Source of the DNA: an uncultured Sphingobacteriales bacterium
GTDB taxonomy: Bacteria > Bacteroidota > Bacteroidia > Chitinophagales > Chitinophagaceae
Direction of reading: 5' to 3'
NCBI GenBank assembly: GCA_946479435.1
Contig: CAMLFX010000051.1
Coordinates: 1 to 21,698 of the forward strand
Length of the DNA: 21,698 nucleotides
The notes below the pieces were generated by a model, which was given only the letters and a program-made list of their open reading frames with translations, made no database searches and had not been told where the DNA came from. Positions 1 to 9,436 of this stretch are shown one piece after another. Every line of letters starts with the position of its first letter. Position 1 is the stretch's first letter. The translations under genes were made by a program, and so were the position numbers.

Positions 1-1698
1 CCATCGTTTACTGCAACGAACAATACAGCTAGTCCGGTAACGGCTACCATCACGGTAACACCTTCAGCCAATGGCTGCACAGGTGCTTCAATGGCATTTA
101 CAATTACTGTAAATCCCACACCCGATGTAGCAACAGTAGCTGATCAGGTTGTATGTAATGGAATGTCTACAACAGGTATCAATTACACATCAACAGTTAG
201 CGGAACTAGCTTCACATGGACAAATGATAATAGTACAATTGGACTTGCAAGTGCAGGTAACGGTAATATCCCATCATTTATTGCGCTAAATAGTACTAAC
301 ATACCTGCCATAGCAAATATTGTAGTAACCCCATCGGCAAACGGCTGTACAGGCCCTGCACGTGCATTTGATATAACAGTGAATCCTACGCCTAACGTAA
401 CAGCAATATCTGATCAGGTAGTGTGTAACAATACTCCAACCACAGCTGTTAATTATACGGGAACAGTTAGCGGAACAACTTATACATGGACAAATGATAA
501 TACCACAATAGGGATTGCATCTTCTGGTAACGGTGATATTCCGTCTTTTACAGCAATAAACAATACATCTAATCCGGTAACGGCTACCATCACGGTAACA
601 CCTTCAGCCAATGGCTGCACAGGTGCTTCAATGGCATTTACAATTACTGTAAATCCCACACCCGATGTAGCAACAGTAGCTGATCAGGTTGTATGTAATG
701 GAATGTCTACAACAGATATCAATTATACATCAACAGTTAGCGGAACTAGCTTCACGTGGACAAATGATAATAGTACAATTGGACTTGCAGCTGCAGGCAA
801 CGGTAATATTCCACCCTTCATAGCGTTAAATAATACAGCTAATGTGATCATAGCAACAATAACAGTTACACCATCTGCTAATGGTTGTACAGGATTTGCC
901 AGCAAGTTTACCATTACAGTGAATCCTACACCTAATGCGCCGGTCTTATCGCTTACTACGCCTCCTTCTGTTTGTAATATGACATACTTTAGGAATTTTG
1001 GTGCAGCAACATTACCACCCGCTGGCATGGAATATACCTGGAGCACTGTGAATGCTGCGATCTCCGATACAGGAAGTACTACACAATATGCACTAGTCAA
1101 TTTTAAAAATCCCGGCACTGCAACGGTTATCCTTACAGGTACAGTGATTAATACAGGATGTCTGAATACTACAAGCTATAATGTTGAAGTAACGCCTAAC
1201 ATAGCAGATGTGCCCGCCGAAGTGATCTATTTCAATAATTCATTTGTATGTCTTCAAAATAATGAAGAAGCATATGCGTGGGGTTACGACGATGCCAGTA
1301 CACTTGCACCTACATCTATAACAGGTGAGATGAACCAGGACTATGTAAATGCGTCCCCAAATCTTGCAACTAACAGATATTGGGTAATGGTATCGCACAA
1401 CGGTTGTATACAAAAGACTTACTATAACATGCCTGAGGGAGCGCAAATGAAAATAATGCCTTTGGAAATAAAAGTAACTCCAAATCCCGCAACGCAACAA
1501 ATAAAAGTCAGCTTCAATACCATTAGCATTGATAAAACTCCAATAGAGATTTACAGTATGCTGGGACAAAAGATGTATATGACAAATGATGTTACAAATA
1601 TTACCATAGTTGACATTTCCTCATTCCCGATAGGTGTCTACATAATTATTGCCTATCGCAATAATGAGAAGATAACAACGAGGTTCATTAAAAACTAA
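1..1698 (+). CDS. T9SS-sorted repeat protein (adhesin-like), 5' end missing
   Basis: The frame is open from base 1, so the N-terminus lies outside the window. The visible 565 codons hold the tail of one repeat (1-111), then three exact 270-bp units (112-381, 382-651, 652-921). Each encodes 90 residues beginning NPTP and containing DQVVCN, TWTNDN, GNG.IP, ATITVTP and ANGCTG, the pattern of the PKD-like Ig-fold repeats seen in Bacteroidota surface proteins. The two cysteines per unit (VVCN and NGCTG) could form a disulfide. A more divergent stretch follows. The last ~75 residues are a type A T9SS sorting domain: a TPNPA motif, then IYSMLGQKMY, a DISSFPIGVY turn and a final FIKN. The product is therefore expected to be exported across the outer membrane and anchored or released at the cell surface. 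Its binding partner is unknown. Only 23 bp separate it from the downstream OmpA gene, which suggests cotranscription. Confidence 0.9.
   Translation, partial: PSFTATNNTASPVTATITVTPSANGCTGASMAFTITVNPTPDVATVADQVVCNGMSTTGINYTSTVSGTSFTWTNDNSTIGLASAGNGNIPSFIALNSTNIPAIANIVVTPSANGCTGPARAFDITVNPTPNVTAISDQVVCNNTPTTAVNYTGTVSGTTYTWTNDNTTIGIASSGNGDIPSFTAINNTSNPVTATITVTPSANGCTGASMAFTITVNPTPDVATVADQVVCNGMSTTDINYTSTVSGTSFTWTNDNSTIGLAAAGNGNIPPFIALNNTANVIIATITVTPSANGCTGFASKFTITVNPTPNAPVLSLTTPPSVCNMTYFRNFGAATLPPAGMEYTWSTVNAAISDTGSTTQYALVNFKNPGTATVILTGTVINTGCLNTTSYNVEVTPNIADVPAEVIYFNNSFVCLQNNEEAYAWGYDDASTLAPTSITGEMNQDYVNASPNLATNRYWVMVSHNGCIQKTYYNMPEGAQMKIMPLEIKVTPNPATQQIKVSFNTISIDKTPIEIYSMLGQKMYMTNDVTNITIVDISSFPIGVYIIIAYRNNEKITTRFIKN
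112..921 (+). repeat. Three tandem 270-bp coding repeats with a 540-bp higher-order period
   Basis: Units start at 112, 382 and 652 and each is exactly 90 codons; a partial unit precedes them at 1-111. Odd and even units alternate. Bases 33-175 are identical to 573-715 (143 bp), and only three differences fall in 33-240 versus 573-780, whereas the middle unit at 382-651 is clearly more diverged. This is the sign of a recent two-unit duplication or gene conversion. Assemblies commonly collapse such arrays, so the true copy number may be higher. Confidence 0.9.
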
Positions 1699-1721
1699 AG
1701 TCAACATAAAAAAACACAAGT

Positions 1722-3665
1722 ATGAAAAAGTTAATTTTCTTGTTGATTGCAGGCCAGTACTCATTATCAGCAATAGCACAAGACAAACCAATAAAGAGTT
1801 ATACTACAGATAAAGATCTCTCCCGCGTGGTACTGGACCTAAATATGATGGGAGGCATCTATGACCAGAAAATGGATATCGCTAATACTGCATCTAATTA
1901 TCTCGATGGTATCAACGTAGTTCCGGGTAAAACAGGTTTTAAGAAAGGAAGCGCTATCGGAGGCAATATTCAGCTAGGCCTTTTTATGGGTAAGAATAAA
2001 CATTGGGGCTTGGGTACCGGCCTTCTCTATTTAAGAGAAACAGGCACTGTAACGCTTAATGACTTCCACGCAGAATACCGTTCGGTGGATAATAACGGTT
2101 TTACCTTCAGGCAGGTAGTTTCAGCCAATGATATTAATGAGAAAATTAAGATCGATAACTTCAACATCCCTTTGGTGCTGAAGTATAAAAATCGTTTCTC
2201 AAAGCATTGGGGATTTACGGCAGATGCAGGGGCATTGTTTAACGTAAAAATGAAAAATTCTTACACAACCAATGCATCTTTTGATTATGAGGCTATATAC
2301 AAGTTTGTAACCAATGAAGGTAAAACAACACCTATATATGAAACAGCTATCATCCCGGCTAATGAGGATTTTTTAATTACCCGAGATCATTACACAAAGA
2401 ATAATCCTAACGGTAATGTTAATGATTACTTCAACGACAAACGGGATGCAGGATATAATGTGGGCTTAGATGTTAATCCACAGCAACAAAAAGGTAGTGT
2501 GAACTATGCCACAGGATCTATAGGTTTCTTGTTTCAGCCATCTGTAAACTATTTCTTTTCAGATAAGGTTGCATTAAACGTGGGTGGATATTATTTGTAC
2601 CAGCCATTTAAAAATGATGGCGCAAATAATAATTATACAATGACGGGTAATCCCGGCACGTATAATTCAGTTCTTAATTCATCTACCAAAATACAGACAC
2701 AATCGTATGGTGGTAATGTTGGTCTGCGTTTCTTCCTGGGTAAAAAGAGCCCGGAGATGAATATTACAAGCACGGACAGGTTTAACCCTACTGCTTGTGG
2801 TTTGTGCGATGGTAGCTTTGCACTGCATGGCTTGAAAGCGGGAGAGAATGCAACAGTTAGCTATCGTACAAATGGTGCGGCAGTATCTAATGCTTATACA
2901 AGTACAGTAACTAATGATGGTGTTATAGCAGTTCCAAACCTTTGTGCAGGCAGCTATACTGATATTAAGGCCACAGTTGGCAGAAAGACTGCCAGCGGCG
3001 GAGCTGTAGACCTGGTTGCACCGGCCTTGACAATAACCAAGGTAGAGTCAACAGACCCTACACGTATTGGCGCTTGTGATGGTACTATTAGTTTGTATGG
3101 GTTAATAGCGGGAAATGCTGCTACACTTACTTATACAATGAATGGTGTAGAAAAAACATATTCTGGTACCGTTTCCGGCAACAATTCTATTAAGTTGTCT
3201 GGTTTATGTGAAGGCAGAATAACCAGGATGGCAGTAGAAAGTAACAAATGTAAAGCTGAGGTAAATAATCCTGCGTTTATAATACTTGCAGGTCCAACAC
3301 CGGTAGTTATTGCACCTGAAGTTGAAGATACTATGACGCAGGTTACCTTCGATTTTAATATGTCAACATTACGCCCATCCAGTTATGCAGTTATAGATAG
3401 GGTATATGACGAATTGCAGAAAGATGATAATGCATATGTAACCATAGATGGTAATACCGACCAGGTTGGTACAGATGAGTATAATCAGGCGTTGTCGGAA
3501 AGACGTGCCGCTGCTGTAAAGGCCTATTTGATGAGTAAAGGGATCAGCGAAAACAGAATACAGGGCAAAGGGCATGGAGAGAACGATCCCATAGCACCTA
3601 ATAATACTGTAGAAGGTAGAAGCAAAAACAGGCGTGCAGAATTACTGATAATGATTAGGAAATAA
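1722..3665 (+). CDS. OmpA-family outer-membrane protein with SprB-like repeats
   Basis: The 647-residue product starts with a signal peptide (about residues 1-19, ending AIAQ). Residues ~30-345 look like an outer-membrane beta-barrel: alternating aromatic strands such as HWGLGTGLLYL and a late strand GGNVGLRFFLGKK. Two related ~85-residue Cys-containing repeats follow, starting near FNPTACGLCDGSF and DPTRIGACDGTI; they resemble the SprB-type repeats of Bacteroidota surface proteins. From residue ~539 there is an OmpA peptidoglycan-binding domain: TFDFNMSTL, then GNTDQVGTDEYN, ALSERRA and a final NRRAEL. The likely role is to tie the outer membrane to peptidoglycan while displaying repeat domains. 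It follows a T9SS cargo gene after 23 bp, so it may be a partner of that cargo, as PorP/SprF proteins are of other T9SS cargos; this is inference. A strong terminator follows it. Confidence 0.88.
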   Translation: MKKLIFLLIAGQYSLSAIAQDKPIKSYTTDKDLSRVVLDLNMMGGIYDQKMDIANTASNYLDGINVVPGKTGFKKGSAIGGNIQLGLFMGKNKHWGLGTGLLYLRETGTVTLNDFHAEYRSVDNNGFTFRQVVSANDINEKIKIDNFNIPLVLKYKNRFSKHWGFTADAGALFNVKMKNSYTTNASFDYEAIYKFVTNEGKTTPIYETAIIPANEDFLITRDHYTKNNPNGNVNDYFNDKRDAGYNVGLDVNPQQQKGSVNYATGSIGFLFQPSVNYFFSDKVALNVGGYYLYQPFKNDGANNNYTMTGNPGTYNSVLNSSTKIQTQSYGGNVGLRFFLGKKSPEMNITSTDRFNPTACGLCDGSFALHGLKAGENATVSYRTNGAAVSNAYTSTVTNDGVIAVPNLCAGSYTDIKATVGRKTASGGAVDLVAPALTITKVESTDPTRIGACDGTISLYGLIAGNAATLTYTMNGVEKTYSGTVSGNNSIKLSGLCEGRITRMAVESNKCKAEVNNPAFIILAGPTPVVIAPEVEDTMTQVTFDFNMSTLRPSSYAVIDRVYDELQKDDNAYVTIDGNTDQVGTDEYNQALSERRAAAVKAYLMSKGISENRIQGKGHGENDPIAPNNTVEGRSKNRRAELLIMIRK

Positions 3666-3680
3666 TAGCCTTAGTAAAAT

Positions 3681-3718
3681 AAAAGAAGGGCCACATAATA
3701 ATATGTGGCCCTTCTTTT
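3681..3718 (+). terminator. Intrinsic terminator, perfect 17-bp stem
   Basis: Bases 3681-3697 pair perfectly with 3702-3718 around a 4-nt loop (ATAA). The core is GGGCCACATA, flanked on both sides so that an A-run precedes and a T-run follows on either strand. It lies 15 bp after the OmpA stop. Being symmetric, it can also end transcripts of the minus-strand efflux operon, whose last stop is at 3841. Confidence 0.9.
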
Positions 3719-3840
3719 ATTTTTATATATCCTCTCTGTGAAAGACCATTATTTGCAGGATATTAGGCGTCTTCATAGGGGGAGAATCTGTTTAAGAATT
3801 CCTCCTTATGGTCATCTGTACCGGACAATTAACTTTCTTC

Positions 3841-4968
3841 TCATTCAGCAGTGTTTTTAAGGGTCATTAATATTGTGTACGCATTCTTAGTTACTACAGT
3901 AGCATTTTTCAAATCAACTCCCTTGGCTTCAATAATAGCAGTAAATCCACCTTCTGTATCGCCGGTGGTTACTTCTTTCATTTCATATTGCCTGTCATTA
4001 AGAACTATAAATATATATTGCTTATCACCATAACGTACAATAGCTTCTACGGGCACAACATAGCTATTAGAATTCCCTACTTCTATTTCAGCATTCATAT
4101 ACATACCGGGTACTAACGTGCGGTCATAATTATCGAAATGGCAATGCACCTGTATGGTTCTTTCAGGGGTTACGTCTTGGTTTATTAAGATGATCTTGCA
4201 AGGGTGTAGTTTTTCAGGGTTGTTATTGTTGTAAGCAATGAGCTTTTGACCGATATGTAACTTATCTATATCTTTTTCAAAAACAGTAAGCGTCAGGTGA
4301 ATATCCGATGGGTTGACCAGCTCAAATATTACGTCTGATGGATTTACATATCTGCCAATATTTACTTTCACATCCGATACAAAACCGTCGATAGGTGCAT
4401 GAACGCTGACAGTTTTTGAAATATTGGTTTCGTTTAGTCTCATTGGGTTTATACCAATCAGTTGCAGCTTTTGTTGCAGCCCACTAATAAGTATGTTATT
4501 GCTTTTGTAATCAGCCTCTGCCTGCTGATATATCTTATCGCTGCTGGCCTTGCTCTTGTTTAGCTCTTTTTGCCTTATGTATTCATTGCTGAGATATTGC
4601 TGACGAGCCTTAGCCATAAGGTAATCCTGTTGCAATTGTATGTATTGCTGGTCTTCCATTATTGCAATAACATCTCCCTTGCTGATATGCATACCGGGAA
4701 GCAGCTGAGTAGATTTTAAATATCCGCCTAAAGGAAAGCTAACGGACACCATATTTTGTGGTGGTACTTCTATTTTCCCTTTTACTTTGACAATTGATTT
4801 CAAAGACTTTTGTTCGATAGCCCCGGTACTAATATTCGCATTCCTGAATTGCGCATCGGTTAATACAACCCTTGTATTGTTTATTTCGTTTTCTCGCTTA
4901 GTATCTTCTTTTACTGTGCTATTGCACGAAGTGATGAAAAGGATTGTTATGATTATGAGATTCTTCAT
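3841..4968 (-). CDS. czcB: RND efflux periplasmic adaptor (HlyD/CusB type), lipoprotein
   Basis: This 375-residue protein is the membrane-fusion component linking an inner-membrane RND pump to its outer-membrane channel. The N-terminus is a short hydrophobic signal ending ITSC with Cys15, a lipobox, so it is probably lipid-anchored in the periplasm. Recognisable in order are the first barrel-sandwich half (IEVPPQNMVSVSFPLGGYL), an alpha-helical hairpin (residues ~105-165, Gln- and Lys-rich, with IQLQQDYLMAKARQQY), the second barrel-sandwich half (SVHAPIDGFVSDVKVNIG), a beta-barrel, and a membrane-proximal domain (PVEAIVRYGDKQYIFI). It starts 6 bp after the pump gene ends, consistent with one operon. 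No His- or Met-rich metal-binding N-terminal extension is visible. Family assignment is secure; the particular metal is not. Confidence 0.93.
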   Translation of the reverse strand: MKNLIIITILFITSCNSTVKEDTKRENEINNTRVVLTDAQFRNANISTGAIEQKSLKSIVKVKGKIEVPPQNMVSVSFPLGGYLKSTQLLPGMHISKGDVIAIMEDQQYIQLQQDYLMAKARQQYLSNEYIRQKELNKSKASSDKIYQQAEADYKSNNILISGLQQKLQLIGINPMRLNETNISKTVSVHAPIDGFVSDVKVNIGRYVNPSDVIFELVNPSDIHLTLTVFEKDIDKLHIGQKLIAYNNNNPEKLHPCKIILINQDVTPERTIQVHCHFDNYDRTLVPGMYMNAEIEVGNSNSYVVPVEAIVRYGDKQYIFIVLNDRQYEMKEVTTGDTEGGFTAIIEAKGVDLKNATVVTKNAYTILMTLKNTAE

Positions 4969-4974
4969 GTTTGT

Positions 4975-7900
4975 TTAATTATTAGTCAGGTAATTAATTT
5001 CAGCAATCGATTCGTTCAGTTTTTTTATAGCATCATAATAGTTATTACGTACTGCTATGGCCTGATTGATGAGAATTGTATATTCCAGATAGTTAATGTC
5101 TCCTTGCGTAAACTGTTTCGTTGCAGTATTAACAATACCTGATGCATTATTCAATGCCGTGTTCTCGTAATATGCCACTGCTTTCAATTGTTGTTTGTAA
5201 AATGTTAATGCATGTGCGTATTGCACCTGCAGCATATTATTGCCATCCTGCGTTTGTATTTCCGATATATGCTTATTAAGCGACAGAGCTTTTATTCGCG
5301 CATTTTGAGAAAAAAATATTACCGGTACACCTATGCCAAACTGTACAGAACTGAATCTATTTGATCTGGTATAAAATCTGTCAACATTATTCACTTTCTG
5401 CCAGCCGCTAAAGCTTTGATTATAATAGCCACCCACTAATTCAGGTAGTAATTTGTTTTTCTCTAACTGGTATTCTGTTTTTGCATTCTTTTGCTGCTGG
5501 CTAAGATATGACAGGTACGGATGTCCTGTTATTTCAGAAATATATGGATTGTCCAATTTCAATATTTCATCGTTTGGTATATAGGATTTCTCGGTGTTTA
5601 ATATATACGCAAACCGGATGTTCAGCACTTCAAGGTCAGCTTCCAGTTCTTGTAGCTGAAGCATTATTTCTCCCCGTTGGTTTTCTGCTGAATTTTTTTC
5701 CAGAAGGTTTGATTCCCCTAATTGGTGCCGTAAAATAGCCCTTCTTTCAAATTCAGCGTACAAACTATCTGCCGAAAGTAATAGTCTTCTTTTTTGCAGC
5801 AAGCAATTGATTTCATTGTATAATCCTGAAACCTGTTTTATGGTTTCTTTTTCTTTTATAGCCACCAAAAACTCTGCAGCCTTCCATTCACCTTCTAACA
5901 AGGATCGTTGTTTAGCATATACTAGCGGGAATGCCATGTTTTGAGTAATACCATATCGTGTATCATTATATGCGCTATTCACATTTCCCAACTCAATAGT
6001 TAGGTTCGTCTTGTTAATATCCCATGCTGTACCTTGCATTCTTTTGTGGTACGCTGCTGTTAATCTCTGTGATTTCAATTTAAGGTTGTTTTGTAGTGCA
6101 GAGTCTATTGCAGCTGGAAGGCTTATTGTCTGTTGTGCATTGCAAAAAATAGGCAAAAGGCATAACAGCAATAATGCAATTGTTTTGGTTTTCATCTTAA
6201 AACTTGTTTTTTCAAATAATACGTAAAGTACCGGCAGTAGAAATAGTGTAAGGAAGGTGGCAGTAAGAAGTCCGCCAATAACAACCGTAGCCAGGGGCCT
6301 TTGTACTTCAGCGCCTGAACCATGACTTAAAGCCATGGGAAGAAAACCTAAGGAGGCGACGCAGGCCGTCATTAGCACCGGCCTTAATCTTGTTTTTGTC
6401 CCTAGCACAACTGTTGTTTTCAAATCCGTCATTCCTTCTTTTTTCAGTTTTCTGAATTCAGCTATCAGCACAATACCATTCAATACAGCCACACCGAACA
6501 ATGCAATAAAACCTACTCCTGCACTTATGCTGAATGGCATACCTCTTATGGCCAACGCAAAGGCTCCACCTATGGCAGATAATGGTATGGCGCTATAGAT
6601 TATAAGGCTATGTTTTATTGAATTAAATGCGAAGTACAGTATCAGGAGAATAAGGCCCAAGGCAAGTGGTACAACAATTGACAGGCGTTTCTTTGCTGCT
6701 TCAAGATTTTCAAACGCGCCACCATAAGTAATGTAGTAGCCTGCAGGCAATTTAATATAACTGGCTTTTTGTTGCAGGTCAGTTACTATGGTTTGTACAT
6801 CTCTGCCCCGTACATTAAACCCTACTACTATTCTTCTCTTTGCATCTTCACGTTGTATCTGGTTCGGCCCGTCTTTTATTTGAACGGTTGCAAGTTGGTT
6901 CAGTGGTACTTGCGTGCCGTTTGCAGCAGGTATCAGCAAGTTTTGAACATCCTCAATATTCTTTCGCTGATCACCAGCTAAACGGACCACCATATCAAAT
7001 CTCCTTTCGCCCTCAAATACTAGCCCTGCCCTTTGTCCGCCAAAAGCAGTATTGATAATGTTATTGATGGCTGTGATGTCCAGGCCGTATTGGGCTACCA
7101 TATTTCGGTTGTATTCAATCACTATTTGTGGAAGACCAGTTACCGTTTCAACGTATATATCTTTCGCACCTTCAACTGAAGATGCCAACTTGCCCAATTC
7201 ATTAGCATAATGTGCTAGCGTATCAAGGTTCTCTCCAAAAATTTTGCAGACCACATCTTGCCTTGCACCTGTCATTAGTTCATTAAACCGCATTTGCACC
7301 GGAAATTGAAAGCCTGTCGTAATGCCCGGTACTTCACTTACCGCAGCACTCATTTTTTCTGCCATTTCCGGAAATGTTTTTGCGGATGTCCATTCCTTTT
7401 TGTCCTTCAGTATCACCATCATATCGCTGGCTTCCATTGGCATTGGGTCTGTAGGTATTTCACCGCTACCTATCTTAGTTACAATTTTCTCTACCTCAGG
7501 AAACTTATTTATGAGTATGCCTGCTGCTTTTTGTGTGGCGTCAATTGTAGTGTTAAGATTGCTTCCTGTCAATACTCTCGTATCAACCGCGAAATCACCT
7601 TCTTCTAATTGAGGGATAAACTCACCGCCAAGTGATAACAATACCGTCAGGGCAATAGCAAATAAAGAAAGCGAAATACCGATAATTATTTTCGGAAACC
7701 GGAGCACTTTATATAGGGCATTCTGAAACCATTGCTCTATTCTATTCATCATTCTGTCTGATAGTGATGCTTTATGGGTTATGTTTTTACTCAATACCAG
7801 CGAACTCATCATAGGTATGTAGGTGAGCGATAAAATAAAGGCGCCTAGAAGTGCAAAAGCAACAGTTTGCGCCATTGGGCGGAACATCTTACCCTCAATG

Positions 7901-9312
7901 CCCTGCAGTGATAAGATAGGTAAGTAAACAATAAGGATAATAATCTGCCCAAATACAGCACTGTTCATCATCCGTGATGCAGAAACCTTTACTTCTGTAT
8001 CCATCTCACTTTGAGATAACCGGTTGATTTTATCGAAATGTTTGGAATGTCTGAGCCTGTGCATTACAGCTTCTACAATAATGACTGCACCATCTACTAT
8101 CAATCCGAAATCCAGTGCACCAAGACTCATCAGGTTGCCGCTGACACCAAACAGGTTCATCATAATAATGGCAAAGAGCATAGCCAGTGGAATGATAGAT
8201 GCGACCAAAAAACCTGCTCTTGCATTACCCAGGAATATTACAAGAATAAATACAACTATCAACGAACCTTCAAGCAGGTTTTTTTCAACTGTCCCAATAG
8301 CGTTGTTGACCATTTTCGTTCTATCCAAAAACGGTTCTATGATCACACCTTCAGGTAGTGTTTTTTGTATCTTCTCAATGCGTGCCTTTACCTTTTCAAT
8401 TACCTTTCCGCTATTCTCACCTTTCAGCATCATTACAACGGCACCCGCTACCTCGCCTTTATCATTATAACACATAGCGCCATAACGAACTGCTGAACCA
8501 ATATGTACATCGGCTATGTCACGTATAAATATGGGTATGCCATTTGTTGTTTGCTTTACCAGTATATTTTCAATATCGGCAATACCCGTTGCAAGCCCTT
8601 CGCTGCGTATATACAATACTGCGGGTCCTTTTTCTATATAAGAACCGCCGGTATTGCTATTGTTTTTTTCAAGAGCATTAAAAACATCCTGGATAGTTAT
8701 ATTGTGCGATGCAAGCCTGGCAGTATTTACAGCCACTTCATATTGTTTAAGGTAACCGCCAAAACTGCTGACATCAGCTACGCCTTCTACACCTAATAAT
8801 TGCCTGCGTACTATCCAGTCTTGTATGGTACGCAGTTGCATGGCGTCGTATTTACCTTCGTAGCCCGGTTTGGTTTTCACCACGTATTGGTATATCTCGC
8901 CCAGGCCTGTGGTAACAGGCGCCATGGTTGGATTACCTATTCCTTTGGGTATTTCCGTTTGCACTACCTGCAATCGTTCAGCAACCTGTTGTCTTGCCCA
9001 ATACACGTCTACATCATCGTTAAAAACAATGGTCACGAGCGATAAACCAAATCTTGAGAAACTTCGGATTTCTTTTAGTCCAGAAATATTGCTGTTTGCC
9101 TGCTCTATCGGGAATGTTATGAGTCTTTCTACATCGGGCGCACCTAGCGAGGGTGTTAATGTTATTACTTGTACCTGATTATCTGTAATGTCGGGTACTG
9201 CATCGATAGGAAGCTGCGTCAGTTCATAACTACCATACCCTATCAACGCAAGCGTGAAAAGTGATATAATGAGTTTGTTCTTTACAGAAAACTCTATGAT
9301 CTTATTTAACAT
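4975..9312 (-). CDS. czcA: CzcA-type heavy-metal RND pump fused to a TolC-type outer-membrane channel
   Basis: The 1445-residue product has two parts. Residues 1-~1035 form a full heavy-metal RND permease: an N-terminal helix, the ELTQLPIDAVPDIT motif after it, a porter domain, TM4 with D401, D407 and E414 (DFGLIVDGAVIIVE), a second porter domain with a Met-rich stretch (MPMEASDMMVIL), and a C-terminal helix bundle ending FLLPVLYVLFE. The DFG/DGA TM4 signature is closer to divalent-cation (Co/Zn/Cd) pumps than to the Cu/Ag pump CusA. Residues 1040-1445 form an outer-membrane efflux protein of the TolC/CusC family, beginning with its own signal-peptide-like stretch (MKTKTIALLLLCLLPIFCNA). CzcA-TolC fusions of about this size are common in Bacteroidota. 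The pump uses proton motive force to export metal from the periplasm. How the fused chain is processed is unclear. Confidence 0.93.
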   Translation of the reverse strand: MLNKIIEFSVKNKLIISLFTLALIGYGSYELTQLPIDAVPDITDNQVQVITLTPSLGAPDVERLITFPIEQANSNISGLKEIRSFSRFGLSLVTIVFNDDVDVYWARQQVAERLQVVQTEIPKGIGNPTMAPVTTGLGEIYQYVVKTKPGYEGKYDAMQLRTIQDWIVRRQLLGVEGVADVSSFGGYLKQYEVAVNTARLASHNITIQDVFNALEKNNSNTGGSYIEKGPAVLYIRSEGLATGIADIENILVKQTTNGIPIFIRDIADVHIGSAVRYGAMCYNDKGEVAGAVVMMLKGENSGKVIEKVKARIEKIQKTLPEGVIIEPFLDRTKMVNNAIGTVEKNLLEGSLIVVFILVIFLGNARAGFLVASIIPLAMLFAIIMMNLFGVSGNLMSLGALDFGLIVDGAVIIVEAVMHRLRHSKHFDKINRLSQSEMDTEVKVSASRMMNSAVFGQIIILIVYLPILSLQGIEGKMFRPMAQTVAFALLGAFILSLTYIPMMSSLVLSKNITHKASLSDRMMNRIEQWFQNALYKVLRFPKIIIGISLSLFAIALTVLLSLGGEFIPQLEEGDFAVDTRVLTGSNLNTTIDATQKAAGILINKFPEVEKIVTKIGSGEIPTDPMPMEASDMMVILKDKKEWTSAKTFPEMAEKMSAAVSEVPGITTGFQFPVQMRFNELMTGARQDVVCKIFGENLDTLAHYANELGKLASSVEGAKDIYVETVTGLPQIVIEYNRNMVAQYGLDITAINNIINTAFGGQRAGLVFEGERRFDMVVRLAGDQRKNIEDVQNLLIPAANGTQVPLNQLATVQIKDGPNQIQREDAKRRIVVGFNVRGRDVQTIVTDLQQKASYIKLPAGYYITYGGAFENLEAAKKRLSIVVPLALGLILLILYFAFNSIKHSLIIYSAIPLSAIGGAFALAIRGMPFSISAGVGFIALFGVAVLNGIVLIAEFRKLKKEGMTDLKTTVVLGTKTRLRPVLMTACVASLGFLPMALSHGSGAEVQRPLATVVIGGLLTATFLTLFLLPVLYVLFEKTSFKMKTKTIALLLLCLLPIFCNAQQTISLPAAIDSALQNNLKLKSQRLTAAYHKRMQGTAWDINKTNLTIELGNVNSAYNDTRYGITQNMAFPLVYAKQRSLLEGEWKAAEFLVAIKEKETIKQVSGLYNEINCLLQKRRLLLSADSLYAEFERRAILRHQLGESNLLEKNSAENQRGEIMLQLQELEADLEVLNIRFAYILNTEKSYIPNDEILKLDNPYISEITGHPYLSYLSQQQKNAKTEYQLEKNKLLPELVGGYYNQSFSGWQKVNNVDRFYTRSNRFSSVQFGIGVPVIFFSQNARIKALSLNKHISEIQTQDGNNMLQVQYAHALTFYKQQLKAVAYYENTALNNASGIVNTATKQFTQGDINYLEYTILINQAIAVRNNYYDAIKKLNESIAEINYLTNN

Positions 9313-9436
9313 AAGTATCTACTGTTTTTATGGAATTAGCTACCCATACATCTATGTTCCGGGCAGTGTAATTAATGTATATATAATGAATAGCTACGCA
9401 GGCAGTTTACATGCATGGTGAGTAGCAAAAGAAGTA

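Noticed and set aside
33..715. Repeats at the window start as a CRISPR array or mobile element
   Set aside because: The units are in-frame, 270 bp long and encode a known Ig-like repeat pattern; there are no short repeats with unique spacers and no transposase.
8024..8470. 148-residue open frame opposite the RND pump gene
   Set aside because: It lies wholly within a well-conserved pump sequence, is Ser/Ile/Thr-rich and matches no family; it is a shadow frame.
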